DNA of 64,000 nucleotides from Alkalimonas mucilaginosa (GTDB lineage: Bacteria; Pseudomonadota; Gammaproteobacteria; Enterobacterales; Alteromonadaceae): NCBI RefSeq assembly GCF_036327005.1, contig NZ_JAUGZK010000001.1, positions 186,001 through 250,000 on the forward strand, given 5' to 3'. Each line of letters begins with the position of its first letter. The stretch's first letter is position 1. The translations under genes and the position numbers were made by a program. Under the pieces are notes generated by a model. It made no database searches. It saw nothing but the letters and a program-made list of their open reading frames with translations, and was not told where the DNA came from. Of the stretch, positions 45,560 through 54,201 are shown in pieces.

Positions 45560-46906
45560 ATGAGCAGACCCAGGTTATTTATTCATGTGCGCGATCCTAA
45601 GCTGGCGGATGAATTAGAGCGCTCTGCCATAATCAGGCAGTTTATCATTGTGAAAAGTGGTGATGATTCAACCTGGTCAGAGCAACTGCAGCAGCAAGAC
45701 TGCGAGTTGGCACTGATTGAGACCGATCAACATCATGATGCTGATCATCAGGCCCTGCTTGACAGTAAGATTCTGACAGAAATCGATTTCATTTTTATCA
45801 GCAGCGGTACCCCTAATGACAGACTGGATCAACTGATGCGCAAGGGGGCAGGTTACCATTTCAGAGCTCCGCTGGATGTGGCCTCATTGCTCGACACGCT
45901 GCATGATTTTTATCAGCAGTTAAGTACTAAGCGCACCGATGTGAGCGCAACCTGCAGTGAGCTCGATCAGTTCGGTTTACTGGTGGGTTCTTCCAAACCA
46001 ATGCTAAAACTGTACCGGACTATCCGTAAGGTTGCGGTGACAGATGCCAACGTACTGATTGTAGGAGAAAGTGGTGCTGGTAAAGAGCTAGTCGCCAATA
46101 CGTTGCATCTGGCTAGCATGCGTGCGGACAAACCATTTGTGGCCATTAATTGTGGTGCTTTAAGTCCAGAGTTAATTGACAGCGAGTTGTTTGGTCATAA
46201 CAAAGGCGCTTTTACCGGCGCCCATCGTGATCATCAGGGCGTTTTTGCTCAGGCAAAAGGCGGTACCTTATTTCTGGATGAAATCACCGAAATGCCCATA
46301 GAGCATCAGGTCAAGCTGTTGCGGGTATTGGAAAATGGTGAGTATCGGCCTGTGGGCAGTGACAAGGTGTTTTCAGCGCAGGTGCGTATTGCCGCGGCAA
46401 CCAATCGTGATCCGATGCTGGCCATTGCTGATGGTATGCTCAGAGAAGACTTGTATTTCCGTCTGGCACAGTTCCCAATTCATGTACCGCCACTGCGCGA
46501 GCGGGATCAGGATGTGCTGGGGTTGGCACAACATTTTCTGGCTTATCGCAATGTGCAGGAGCAGCAAACCAAGCAATTTTCAGCCGAAACGCAATGCTTG
46601 ATAGCCAGCCATAGCTGGGCTGGCAATGTACGGGAGTTAAAGCATGCCGTTGAGCGGGCCTATATTCTGGCAGACAACATCATAGAGCCCAACCATCTTT
46701 TATTGGATGAATGCATGCCGGGCCAGAATGATTGCGAGCTGGAATCAGGTTCGGTGCCCGTAGGCGTTCGATTGGATGAAGTGGAAAAAGCAGTGATTTT
46801 ACGTACCCTGGCCCAAAATGGAGGGAATAAAACCGATACTGCCCAGCAATTGGGGGTAAGCGTCAAAACCTTGTACAACAAGCTGGAGAAGTATCAGTTC
46901 GATTGA
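45560..46906 (+). CDS. Sigma-54-dependent activator with pseudo-receiver domain
   Basis: 448 residues. The N-terminal ~120 residues fold like a receiver but lack the acceptor Asp (ALIETDQH) and the conserved Lys (HFRAP), so phosphorylation is unlikely. The AAA+ domain (about 140-375) has GESGAGKE, the sigma-54-contacting GAFTGA, GGTLFLDE and an arginine-finger region. A Fis-type HTH closes the protein (TDTAQQLGVSVKTLYNKLEKY). A weak sigma-70 promoter (TTGTTC-17-TAGAGT) precedes it. Nearby -24/-12 promoters suggest that it drives the flanking BON and DUF1328 genes. Confidence 0.93.
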   Translation: MSRPRLFIHVRDPKLADELERSAIIRQFIIVKSGDDSTWSEQLQQQDCELALIETDQHHDADHQALLDSKILTEIDFIFISSGTPNDRLDQLMRKGAGYHFRAPLDVASLLDTLHDFYQQLSTKRTDVSATCSELDQFGLLVGSSKPMLKLYRTIRKVAVTDANVLIVGESGAGKELVANTLHLASMRADKPFVAINCGALSPELIDSELFGHNKGAFTGAHRDHQGVFAQAKGGTLFLDEITEMPIEHQVKLLRVLENGEYRPVGSDKVFSAQVRIAAATNRDPMLAIADGMLREDLYFRLAQFPIHVPPLRERDQDVLGLAQHFLAYRNVQEQQTKQFSAETQCLIASHSWAGNVRELKHAVERAYILADNIIEPNHLLLDECMPGQNDCELESGSVPVGVRLDEVEKAVILRTLAQNGGNKTDTAQQLGVSVKTLYNKLEKYQFD

Positions 46907-46938
46907 TCGCTGTGCCAGAAGAGCGCCCCCGGCAGGAG

Positions 46939-47115
46939 CTACATCCTGGGTGGCCTGCCCCGCAATGCGCCTGCTACTAATGAAATTAGCAACAACACCA
47001 CAAAGATGTAAAAGATAATCTGCGCAATACCCGCCGCAGTTCCGGCAATACCACTAAAGCCAAGTGCAGCTGCAATAATGGCAACAATTAAAAAAGTTAA
47101 TGCCCAGCCTAACAT
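46939..47115 (-). CDS. DUF1328 (YtjA-type) small membrane protein
   Basis: 58 residues read directly from the sequence, with two hydrophobic helices: a start MLGWALTFLIVAIIAAALGF, then a GIAGTAAGIAQ turn and a second helix, ending in ALRGRPPRM. This is the DUF1328/YtjA pattern. AAGGAG lies 6 nt before the ATG. In E. coli, ytjA neighbours osmY (BON domain); here the two families again flank one regulator. A consensus sigma-54 promoter lies 73 bp upstream. Confidence 0.9.
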   Translation of the reverse strand: MLGWALTFLIVAIIAAALGFSGIAGTAAGIAQIIFYIFVVLLLISLVAGALRGRPPRM

Positions 47116-47187
47116 GGTTGCTCCTTACTGTATTTCGCATACAGCTCTGTTCCAAAAGTTGTTGGTGTAATCACTCATGAAATACTA

Positions 47188-47204
47188 AGCAATGGTTGTG
47201 CCAG
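47188..47204 (-). promoter_or_regulatory. Consensus sigma-54 promoter of the DUF1328 gene
   Basis: The minus strand reads CTGGCACAACCATTGCT, matching the -24 TGGCAC and -12 TTGCT consensus at every fixed base with correct GG-N10-GC spacing. The predicted start is near 47178, giving a leader of about 63 nt to the ATG at 47115. Confidence 0.8.
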
Positions 47205-47356
47205 GTTAATTAGCATGGTAATGTCATTTAAAATCAATATCTTGCATTTTTGCGCTGGGTTATCAAAGCAGACTGAAAGGCGGGAGTCTGTAGAAATTAC
47301 CAGCCCGCAGTAATTTTTATATGGCGTGATGATTTCAAGCAGGCTGATGCTGTGGG

Positions 47357-48067
47357 TTAACTGGCTTTTTGTTTGTCGGGATCCAAATGCGGTTTGGTTT
47401 TCAGGTAAGCGGCGCGAAAGGCGCGAAAATACTGCTGCAAGGCGGTACTTGCCTCAGGCAAAGCTGCCAGGTGCAGCACTTCGATGGCCACTTCAGCGGT
47501 ACACAGCTGGTACAGGTGGGCGGCCTCACGCAGCCGGTAATCCGAGGCCTGCTCTGGCGCGATGCCAAGCACCGGCAAGGATTGCAAGTAAGGGCTTTTC
47601 AACATTTTCTTGGCTTCACGCCAGGTGCCGTCCAGCAGCACAAACAGCGGGGTCTTGCCATCCGTGTGGTTGGCGAGCTGGGTCGAAGTATAAATGCAGC
47701 GGGCTGGCTCAACGTATTCGTGCGGGAAAATAAGCACCGGGGCATAAGCCGGGTTGGCCAGCAGCGCCAGCAAATCAGGGGCTACTTCGGTGCGCTGCCA
47801 TAAAAATGCATGGTTATCGGCCATCACATCGGCAATCAGCCGGCCGGTATTGCTGGGTTTGTAGGCTTCGCCCTTGTACATCAGCAGGCAAAACGCAGCC
47901 CCTTGTTGTGGCTCGGGTTTGGCAGCGCAGATGCAGTGGGCCTCGGCCAGCAAACAGGCCGGGCAGCGCTTTAGTTTGGCGCCTCGGGCCAAAAACACCC
48001 GTTTGGATGCCAGCAATTCGCGCTCGCGAAGTGCAAGCACGGAGTTTTGCTGTGGCTTAGGTAGCAT
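47357..48067 (-). CDS. tapT: DTW-domain tRNA-uridine aminocarboxypropyltransferase
   Basis: 236 residues from ATG 48067. The DTW motif reads DGTWREAKKM, with the SAM-binding LIFPHEYVEPA segment and a Cys cluster (CPACLLAEAHCIC). TapT-type enzymes make acp3U in tRNA. The frame runs upstream to a TTG at 48151, but that part lies inside the porin terminator palindrome, so 48067 is preferred. Confidence 0.85.
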   Translation of the reverse strand: MLPKPQQNSVLALRERELLASKRVFLARGAKLKRCPACLLAEAHCICAAKPEPQQGAAFCLLMYKGEAYKPSNTGRLIADVMADNHAFLWQRTEVAPDLLALLANPAYAPVLIFPHEYVEPARCIYTSTQLANHTDGKTPLFVLLDGTWREAKKMLKSPYLQSLPVLGIAPEQASDYRLREAAHLYQLCTAEVAIEVLHLAALPEASTALQQYFRAFRAAYLKTKPHLDPDKQKAS

Positions 48068-48144
48068 CTGTTGCTGCGACAAGGGCAGGGGCTCCTGATA
48101 ATGGGGCCGGCAGTATACAAAGTGATTGGATCTACGGCAAGAAT

Positions 48145-48175
48145 AAGACAAACCGGCAAGTTGCCGGTTTGTCTT
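48145..48175 (-). terminator. Terminator of the porin operon
   Basis: Perfect 15-bp arms (AAGACAAACCGGCAA and its complement, one base between) lie 12 bp past the porin stop. On the minus strand the stem's own TTTGTCTT is followed by ATTCTTG, a moderately T-rich tail. Confidence 0.65.
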
Positions 48176-48186
48176 GGTTATCAGGT

Positions 48187-49323
48187 TTAGAAGACAAAGT
48201 CGATACCAGCAGCTAAAAGTTTTGAGCTGCCGTGATAATCCCAGCCTGGGCCTCCTTGGTCATCAAATTTGTCGAACTGGATCTTAAACGCAATATTGGG
48301 CCTAAAGTCGTAGCGTACACCGATACTCCAGAGTTGATGTTCTTCTAAGTCTTTAGAGTTGGTTGCTTTTTTGCGGTGATGATCAGCTTTGGAGTAGCTG
48401 ATATAGGGCTGATAATCTCCAATGCGGTACACCACGGAAAGCAGATAGGTAGGGAAGCGGGTATCGCGCTCTGGATCGTCGTAATTGACGTAGTTAGCAT
48501 CAAACAAAAAAGTAAAATTGTTGAGGTAGTAAGAGCCGCCTATGCCCATAAAGGTCTGTGAAAACGAGGGAGACTTGTCGATTGTGCCATCATTGAAAAA
48601 CCTGGTTCTGTCACGGTCGTTTTGAAAGTACACCATTCGGATATCAAAACTAGCGCCTTCAATCACCCAGTTAAAACCGGTAATGTTGGTCCAAAACTCA
48701 TCAACCTGAAACACTGGGTTGCCATACAGACGCTCGTAGTAATTCATTTCCTTATTATCATAGGAGTACTCATTCCCATGAAAAGCTGTAATGGTGTGAT
48801 CGAGACTGCCCCAGTTAAAATTGTAGGAAGCGTGAATGCCATCAAACTGCGTCACTTGCCACCAATACAGGTTGGCTGGTGGCCGCATCCAGGGATAGGC
48901 GTAGCCAACTTCATAAAACTCTGAGTAATAGTACATCGGAATGTTGCGACGACCGGCCATGAAAGTCCAGTTGTCGTTGGCTCGATAAGTTAGGTAATAC
49001 CAGCGAAACTCTGGTCGAAAATTATCCACCCCTTTGGCCAATGCTTGGGCAGTAACAGATAGCTTAGGTGAAAAGCTGTAGGAGCCCTGAATGGCTATTT
49101 TGGACTCAGGGCGGAAGTTGAGGTCATTATCGTATTGACCAACATCGTAAAAATCGGCAGTGAAAATGGCGTCCCGGCGCTCACCGATATTGATGGGGTC
49201 ATCGACAGTGCCGAAGGTTTTGCCAAACTTAATGGAGCCAAAACCACTGATGTGTAGATCGGCCATGGCAGCAAAAGGCAGAGCGCACAGGCCTGTCAGA
49301 ATAATTGCTCTTACATGATTCAT
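48187..49323 (-). CDS. Outer-membrane porin-like protein
   Basis: 378 residues. A signal peptide (about 1-21) is followed by many aromatic-belted amphipathic strands and a terminal Phe (AAGIDFVF), consistent with a 14- to 16-stranded barrel. It resembles porins found next to phosphate-binding-like proteins in Alteromonadales. It starts 9 bp after the PstS-like gene, so the two form an operon. The solute is unknown; phosphate or another anion is suggested only by the partner. Confidence 0.8.
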   Translation of the reverse strand: MNHVRAIILTGLCALPFAAMADLHISGFGSIKFGKTFGTVDDPINIGERRDAIFTADFYDVGQYDNDLNFRPESKIAIQGSYSFSPKLSVTAQALAKGVDNFRPEFRWYYLTYRANDNWTFMAGRRNIPMYYYSEFYEVGYAYPWMRPPANLYWWQVTQFDGIHASYNFNWGSLDHTITAFHGNEYSYDNKEMNYYERLYGNPVFQVDEFWTNITGFNWVIEGASFDIRMVYFQNDRDRTRFFNDGTIDKSPSFSQTFMGIGGSYYLNNFTFLFDANYVNYDDPERDTRFPTYLLSVVYRIGDYQPYISYSKADHHRKKATNSKDLEEHQLWSIGVRYDFRPNIAFKIQFDKFDDQGGPGWDYHGSSKLLAAGIDFVF

Positions 49324-49332
49324 AGCTCACCT

Positions 49333-49773
49333 CTATTCAAAAACTGCAACGACCCGGACAGCATCTGTGACCGAGGATGAAGCAACATAGCCAATCGCAT
49401 CTTTGTTCTCCGCCACAGCGGATAAAACTTCCTGATCGGAAGCCATTTCGCGAGGTGGTGTCCCTTTTCCAGTGAACAGTAGTCTTGACCAATATGCGTT
49501 GATTTGCGCATCACTTCTGCCGATGACTCGTTGATTGAAAATATCACGGGTAGGGGTTCCCGCAGCAGCATTGATGGGAATTGCTGGCCTGCCGTTTTCA
49601 AAGGAGTTTAATCGCCCCATAAATAATCGTTCTATGGACGATGTATCAAGTTGGCTCTCATTGGATGGGTGAACAATAACCGCAATCGAAGCAAAGCTAT
49701 AGGCGGCAAAAAGTGTACCCAACAACAAAAGTAATCCTGCAGTACAACGTTTCAAAGCAAACATGGTTCGCAT
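49333..49773 (-). CDS. Short PstS-like phosphate-binding-type periplasmic protein
   Basis: 146 residues, far shorter than PstS (~340). A signal peptide (about 1-28) precedes one PBP-like domain: IAVIVHPSNESQLDTSSIERLFMGR...GRPAIPINAA, R-D-I-F-N-Q-R-V-I, and the late DAIGYVASSSV. Such one-domain proteins are annotated as phosphate ABC substrate-binding proteins but occur without permease genes, as here. It may deliver a ligand to, or regulate, the downstream porin. Confidence 0.82.
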   Translation of the reverse strand: MRTMFALKRCTAGLLLLLGTLFAAYSFASIAVIVHPSNESQLDTSSIERLFMGRLNSFENGRPAIPINAAAGTPTRDIFNQRVIGRSDAQINAYWSRLLFTGKGTPPREMASDQEVLSAVAENKDAIGYVASSSVTDAVRVVAVFE

Positions 49774-49971
49774 GGTGTTTTCTCCAGAATATTTCGTGTG
49801 TTTTTGGCACAGCGTGCTTTTTGAGCATAGTTAAGAAAAAGTGGAATGCAAGGAAGAACTAGATATATAAAGTGTTCCCAAATCAGGTTGTTGCGCGGTT
49901 TTTATTTACAAGTTGGACATGGTTTTTTGCAAGGTGATGTGTAATAAAGGTGTTTCTTTAGTGTAACTGAA

Positions 49972-51714
49972 TCAGTTTCCTGCAAAACGGGCACTAAAGC
50001 GCATGCCATCCGGGTAGGGAAACACATCGTCAAACTGACCGGCGCGGATGCGTTGCTGCATCTGTTGCCAGTAAGCCGGGTCCATCAGCTCGGGGTGGGA
50101 CTTGAGCAGTAAATCCCGTAGCTCGGGCTGAGCCGTAACATAGGTGCTGATTTGCTCCGGAAAGACATCGCCCGGTGCGACAGAGACATCGCTGTAAAGA
50201 GCGTCATCAATGCTTTCGGCTTTCGGCAGGGCGCGAAAGTTCACATCCAGCAGGTACTGCACTTCGTCGTAATCGTAAAAAATCACCCGCTTGTGGCGGG
50301 TTACGCCAAAGTTTTTCAGCAACATATCGCCGGGAAAAATATTGGCAGCAATGATGTCTTTCAGTGCCTGGCCGTAATCTTTCATGATGCGGGCTTTTTC
50401 ATCGCTGCCCACCTGCTCCAGATACAAATTAAGTGGGATCATCCGCCGTTCAATATACAGATGCTTGATCACCACCAGCTCATCTTCAATCCGCAGCGAG
50501 CCGCCGATGCTTTGCTTAAGCTCCGCCAGCAGTTCTGGGGCAAAACGGTCGATGGGCAGTGCCACATCCGAGTATTCCATGGTATCGGCCATCCGGCCGA
50601 CCCGGTCGTGTTTTTTCACCTGCAGGTAGCGGGCTTTGACGGTGGCGCGGCTGATGGGTTTGCTTTCCGGAAACTCATCACGGATCACTTTAAACACATA
50701 GGGAAACGATGGGAGGGTGAATACCATCATCACCAGGCCCCGGATCCCGGGCGCGGCGACAAACTGATCGCTGGAGCGGGTTAAATGCTGCAGCAGCTCG
50801 CGGTAAAACTCGGTTTTGGCCTGCTTGTGCAAACCGATGCTGGCATAAAGCTCGGCCAGGGTTTTGTGCGGCATCAGTTCACGCAGAAACTGGATCAAGG
50901 CCGAAGGCACCGGGCTTTGCACCATAAAATAAGCGCGGGAAAAGCCAAACACCACCGACAGTTGCTCGGGCTCGGTGATCAGGGTATCCAAGTACAGCCC
51001 TTCGCTAGGGGCGGTGGAGCAAGCCTGCTGATGCAACACCGGGATCACGAAGGGCTGTTGGCCTTCAGGTGTTACCACCCGGCCAATGATGTAAGCGGCC
51101 TTGTTGCGGTAAAAGGCGCTTTTTAAAATATCAAAGCGGATCAGGTGCAGCGGGAAACGGCCATGGCTGGACTGGTCCAAAAAGCTGCGCACCAGATAAC
51201 GGATATCGCGCTCCAAATCGATGAAAGCGGGACCGAAGCGAAAATCGGCAATGATGTGACGCAGGGTTTGTTTCAGGCTGTTTTGGATCGGAAAGTAGCT
51301 GTCGTACACCGAAGCGAGCGGAGCCGGCAACTGCTGGCGATTGAGCGTGGTTTGCACAAAAATATTCTGGTTGTGAAAGTACTTGCGCTCAAAAAGCCTA
51401 CAAAACAGTGAGTTGTAAAAGGTTTCGGCCAGCTCCGCCTGCGGGTGCATCTGCAAAAAGTCGCTGTACTGCTGTTTAACATCCTGCCAGAAACCAGCGG
51501 AGCCACCCGGATCCGGCAGCTGCTGTTTGAGTTGCTGCAGCGTTTCATTGACCCGTTGATCATAAAACGAAATGCGCTCTGAGCTGAGCTGCAAAAAGCC
51601 CGGCCAATCGGCCTGGTTAAAATAGCGGCTGGCGGCGGCTGTGCTGTCTTCAAACAGCGCAAAATGGCGTTTAAAGCCTTTTAAAATCAATTCAGCAATG
51701 TGTTTTGGCTGCAT
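49972..51714 (-). CDS. aceK: Isocitrate dehydrogenase kinase/phosphatase
   Basis: 580 residues from ATG 51714 (MQPKHIAELILKGFKRHF), matching the usual ~578; the frame is open further upstream to 51804. It phosphorylates and dephosphorylates isocitrate dehydrogenase to steer carbon into the glyoxylate shunt. The PGIRGLVMMVFTLPSFPYVFKVIRDEF region and FYDYDEVQYL are characteristic. aceB lies 12 kb upstream, so the shunt genes are scattered. It is divergent from gabD. Confidence 0.96.
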   Translation of the reverse strand: MQPKHIAELILKGFKRHFALFEDSTAAASRYFNQADWPGFLQLSSERISFYDQRVNETLQQLKQQLPDPGGSAGFWQDVKQQYSDFLQMHPQAELAETFYNSLFCRLFERKYFHNQNIFVQTTLNRQQLPAPLASVYDSYFPIQNSLKQTLRHIIADFRFGPAFIDLERDIRYLVRSFLDQSSHGRFPLHLIRFDILKSAFYRNKAAYIIGRVVTPEGQQPFVIPVLHQQACSTAPSEGLYLDTLITEPEQLSVVFGFSRAYFMVQSPVPSALIQFLRELMPHKTLAELYASIGLHKQAKTEFYRELLQHLTRSSDQFVAAPGIRGLVMMVFTLPSFPYVFKVIRDEFPESKPISRATVKARYLQVKKHDRVGRMADTMEYSDVALPIDRFAPELLAELKQSIGGSLRIEDELVVIKHLYIERRMIPLNLYLEQVGSDEKARIMKDYGQALKDIIAANIFPGDMLLKNFGVTRHKRVIFYDYDEVQYLLDVNFRALPKAESIDDALYSDVSVAPGDVFPEQISTYVTAQPELRDLLLKSHPELMDPAYWQQMQQRIRAGQFDDVFPYPDGMRFSARFAGN

Positions 51715-51821
51715 CTTGCTATCATGGTGGCAGGAAAACACCATCTTCGCATGCCAGAGACTAAATGCAAGCCTAACTCTGCGACAAGGAATTTGGCCAG
51801 GCACAATCAGGAGAGTCCGTT

Positions 51822-53270
51822 ATGATAAGCGATAGCCAGCTTTTGAGAACCGAGAATTTTTGGCAAGGCAACTGGTATGGTGCCACACAACGTTTTGCCG
51901 TCACCAACCCTGCCACCGGTGAGCGACTGGCAGAGGTGGCGGATGCCACGCCAGCCCAAGCACAGCAAGCGGTTAGCGCTGCAGCTGAGGCCTTCGTTAG
52001 CTGGTCTTCATTGTCTGCAGCCGAGCGCTCGGCCTTGTTGCTGCGTTGGCATCAACTGTTATTGGCGCATCAGGATGAGCTGGCGCTGTTGCTAACACTG
52101 GAGCAAGGCAAGCCGCTGGCCGAAGCCAAAGGTGAAATTGTCTATGGTGCTTCTTATGTGCAGTGGTTTGCCGAGGAAGCGAAACGGGTGTATGGCGATA
52201 CTATACCGGCTACCTCAGCTGATAAGCGCATTCTGGTGCTGAAACAGCCGGTTGGGGTGGTCACGGCCATTACTCCCTGGAATTTCCCCAATGCGATGAT
52301 TGTGCGTAAAGCGGCGGCAGCTTTGGCTGCAGGCTGTACCTTTGTGGTAAAACCGGCACAACAGACACCGCTCTCTGCGCTGGCGCTGGCAGAGCTGGCG
52401 CTGCAGGCGGGGATCCCGGCCGGGGTTTTTAATGTGCTGGCCAGCAGCGATGCCCAAGGTATCGGTGCGGTGTTCACTCAGGATCCGCGGGTGGCGAAGT
52501 TTAGTTTTACCGGCTCGACTGCTGTTGGCAAAACCCTGTTGGCACAGTGCGCTCAGGGCGTAAAACGGGTGTCGATGGAGCTCGGCGGCAATGCGCCTTT
52601 TATCGTGTTTGAAGATGCGGATCTGGATGCCGCCGTACAGGGCTTGATGGCATCGAAGTTTCGTAATGCCGGCCAAACCTGTGTTTGCACCAACCGGGTT
52701 TATGTGCAGGCCTCGGTTGCGAAGGCTTTTAGTCAGAAGGTGCAACAAGCGGTAACCAGTTTGCGGCTCGGCAATGGTTGTGATAGCAAGGTGGACCTTG
52801 GTCCCTTAATTGATGACGCGGCCTGTCGCAAGGTCGAAGCGCTGGTGCAAGATGCCGTAGCTGCTGGGGCCAACTTGATATGTGGTGGCCAGCGGCAAAG
52901 CCCGGACAGTCTGTTTTATCTGCCGACGGTGCTCAGTAAGGTGGATGACCGCATGGCGGTAGCACAGCAAGAAATCTTTGGTCCGGTGCTGGCATTGCAG
53001 AGCTTTGATACTGAAGACGAGGTGCTGGCCAGGGCCAATGCTACTGATTATGGCCTGGCCGCCTATTTTTACAGCCGGGATATTGGCCGGATTTTCCGGG
53101 TCGCAGAAGGGCTGCAGTTTGGCATGGTGGGGGTGAATGAAGGCATTATTTCCAACGCAGCAGCGCCTTTTGGTGGTGTCAAACAATCCGGCTATGGCCG
53201 GGAAGGATCGAAGTATGGTCTGGATGATTATCTGGATATCAAATACCTCTGTTTAGGTGGCTTGGGCTAA
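51822..53270 (+). CDS. gabD: Succinate-semialdehyde dehydrogenase (NAD(P)+)
   Basis: 482 residues, the family length. It oxidises succinate semialdehyde to succinate. The nucleophile Cys287 (GQTCVCTNR), the general base Glu in ELGGNAPFIV and the ITPWNFPNAM and FTGSTAVGK cofactor motifs are intact. There is no GABA aminotransferase nearby. Its end matches GabD closely (APFGGVKQSGYGREG). Confidence 0.94.
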   Translation: MISDSQLLRTENFWQGNWYGATQRFAVTNPATGERLAEVADATPAQAQQAVSAAAEAFVSWSSLSAAERSALLLRWHQLLLAHQDELALLLTLEQGKPLAEAKGEIVYGASYVQWFAEEAKRVYGDTIPATSADKRILVLKQPVGVVTAITPWNFPNAMIVRKAAAALAAGCTFVVKPAQQTPLSALALAELALQAGIPAGVFNVLASSDAQGIGAVFTQDPRVAKFSFTGSTAVGKTLLAQCAQGVKRVSMELGGNAPFIVFEDADLDAAVQGLMASKFRNAGQTCVCTNRVYVQASVAKAFSQKVQQAVTSLRLGNGCDSKVDLGPLIDDAACRKVEALVQDAVAAGANLICGGQRQSPDSLFYLPTVLSKVDDRMAVAQQEIFGPVLALQSFDTEDEVLARANATDYGLAAYFYSRDIGRIFRVAEGLQFGMVGVNEGIISNAAAPFGGVKQSGYGREGSKYGLDDYLDIKYLCLGGLG

Positions 53271-53453
53271 AGTGCCTGAAATTTCCGGGAGCAGCGATGA
53301 AAAATGCAGCGTGGCAGTCATGTAAAACAGCAGTAGTGGCCAGAGCAAATTGTAAACTATCTATGTTGAGTGGGTCCGCAATGTCAATACTGATTTTCAC
53401 TCAGCATGGTGCAGAAATGGTGTAGACTGGATGTATCAGGCAGGAGATTTTTT

Positions 53454-53681
53454 ATGCAAACTTCATTAAAGCAAATCGAAGAGCAAGCTCTGGGTTTGAA
53501 CTCTGAAGAACGGGCGAAATTAGCAGAAGTCATGCTCGAGTCGTTGAGTCCCACACTGGTCGAAGTAGAGGCTGCTTGGGCGCAAGAGATTGCAGAGCGT
53601 GTTGCTGCCTATGACAAAGGCGAAATGCCTGTTTTTGCTGCAGAAGATGTGTTTGCTGAAGCAAAACGTATTATCAGGTGA
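53454..53681 (+). CDS. Antitoxin of ParE/RelE-type module (CHP02574 / PF09720 family)
   Basis: 75 residues from ATG 53454 (AGGAG site). The segment LGLNSEERAKLAEVMLESL is typical of the addiction-module component family that pairs with RelE/ParE toxins. Its TGA overlaps the toxin ATG by one base (TGATG), the usual coupled arrangement. The frame is open to 53406 but lacks a ribosome site there. Confidence 0.85.
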   Translation: MQTSLKQIEEQALGLNSEERAKLAEVMLESLSPTLVEVEAAWAQEIAERVAAYDKGEMPVFAAEDVFAEAKRIIR

Positions 53682-53971
53682 TGCGGATAAATTTTGTTGC
53701 ACCGGCACGGCGTGAGCTCCTGCAAGAAGTCCTCTATTACCATCAGCAAGAGCCAGGATTAGGCGCTGCATTTGTGCTGGAGATTGAAGCAGCCACAGCC
53801 AGAGCGCTTGCATTTCCGGAAGCAGGATCTCCTGCTACCATGAATACCAGACGAGTTTTCGTCAAAAAATTCCCATTTTCAGTTGTCTATAGGCCAGACC
53901 ATGAGGGCATTGTGGTTTTTGCTGTGGCACACCACTCGCGCAAACCAAATTACTGGGCTTCACGAGTATAA
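53681..53971 (+). CDS. ParE/RelE-family toxin
   Basis: 96 residues. The pattern FVAPARRELLQEVLYYHQQEPGLGAAF, then RRVFVKKFPFSVVYRP and the closing VFAVAHHSRKPNYW, is the ParE-type fold with the conserved Arg and a late H-x-x-R-x-P-x-Y-W. ParE toxins target gyrase and RelE toxins cut mRNA; sequence alone does not decide, though the ParE-like ending is stronger. It forms an operon with the upstream antitoxin. Confidence 0.88.
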   Translation: MRINFVAPARRELLQEVLYYHQQEPGLGAAFVLEIEAATARALAFPEAGSPATMNTRRVFVKKFPFSVVYRPDHEGIVVFAVAHHSRKPNYWASRV

Positions 53972-54201
53972 AAAGTATTGATCACTTTGTTCTAAAACGA
54001 GCTCTGAAACTGCCACTTGCTGGCTTTTAAGCTTGCTTTCCACTACACTACGTGCCTTTTTCTGACACCAGTTTGTGAGGGCGCGGGCCAATGTAAGGGT
54101 TTTTCCTACGTACGATCCAATGAAATTGCTGTGAAAGGTACGCGCTGTCATCAGTTGTATGCCTGTGCCAGCTATCTTTACTTTCAACCGAACGACGCGG
54201 G

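Noticed and set aside
49774..49971. PHO box upstream of the PstS-like gene
   Set aside because: No CTGTCAT-type repeats were found in the 198-bp gap on either strand.
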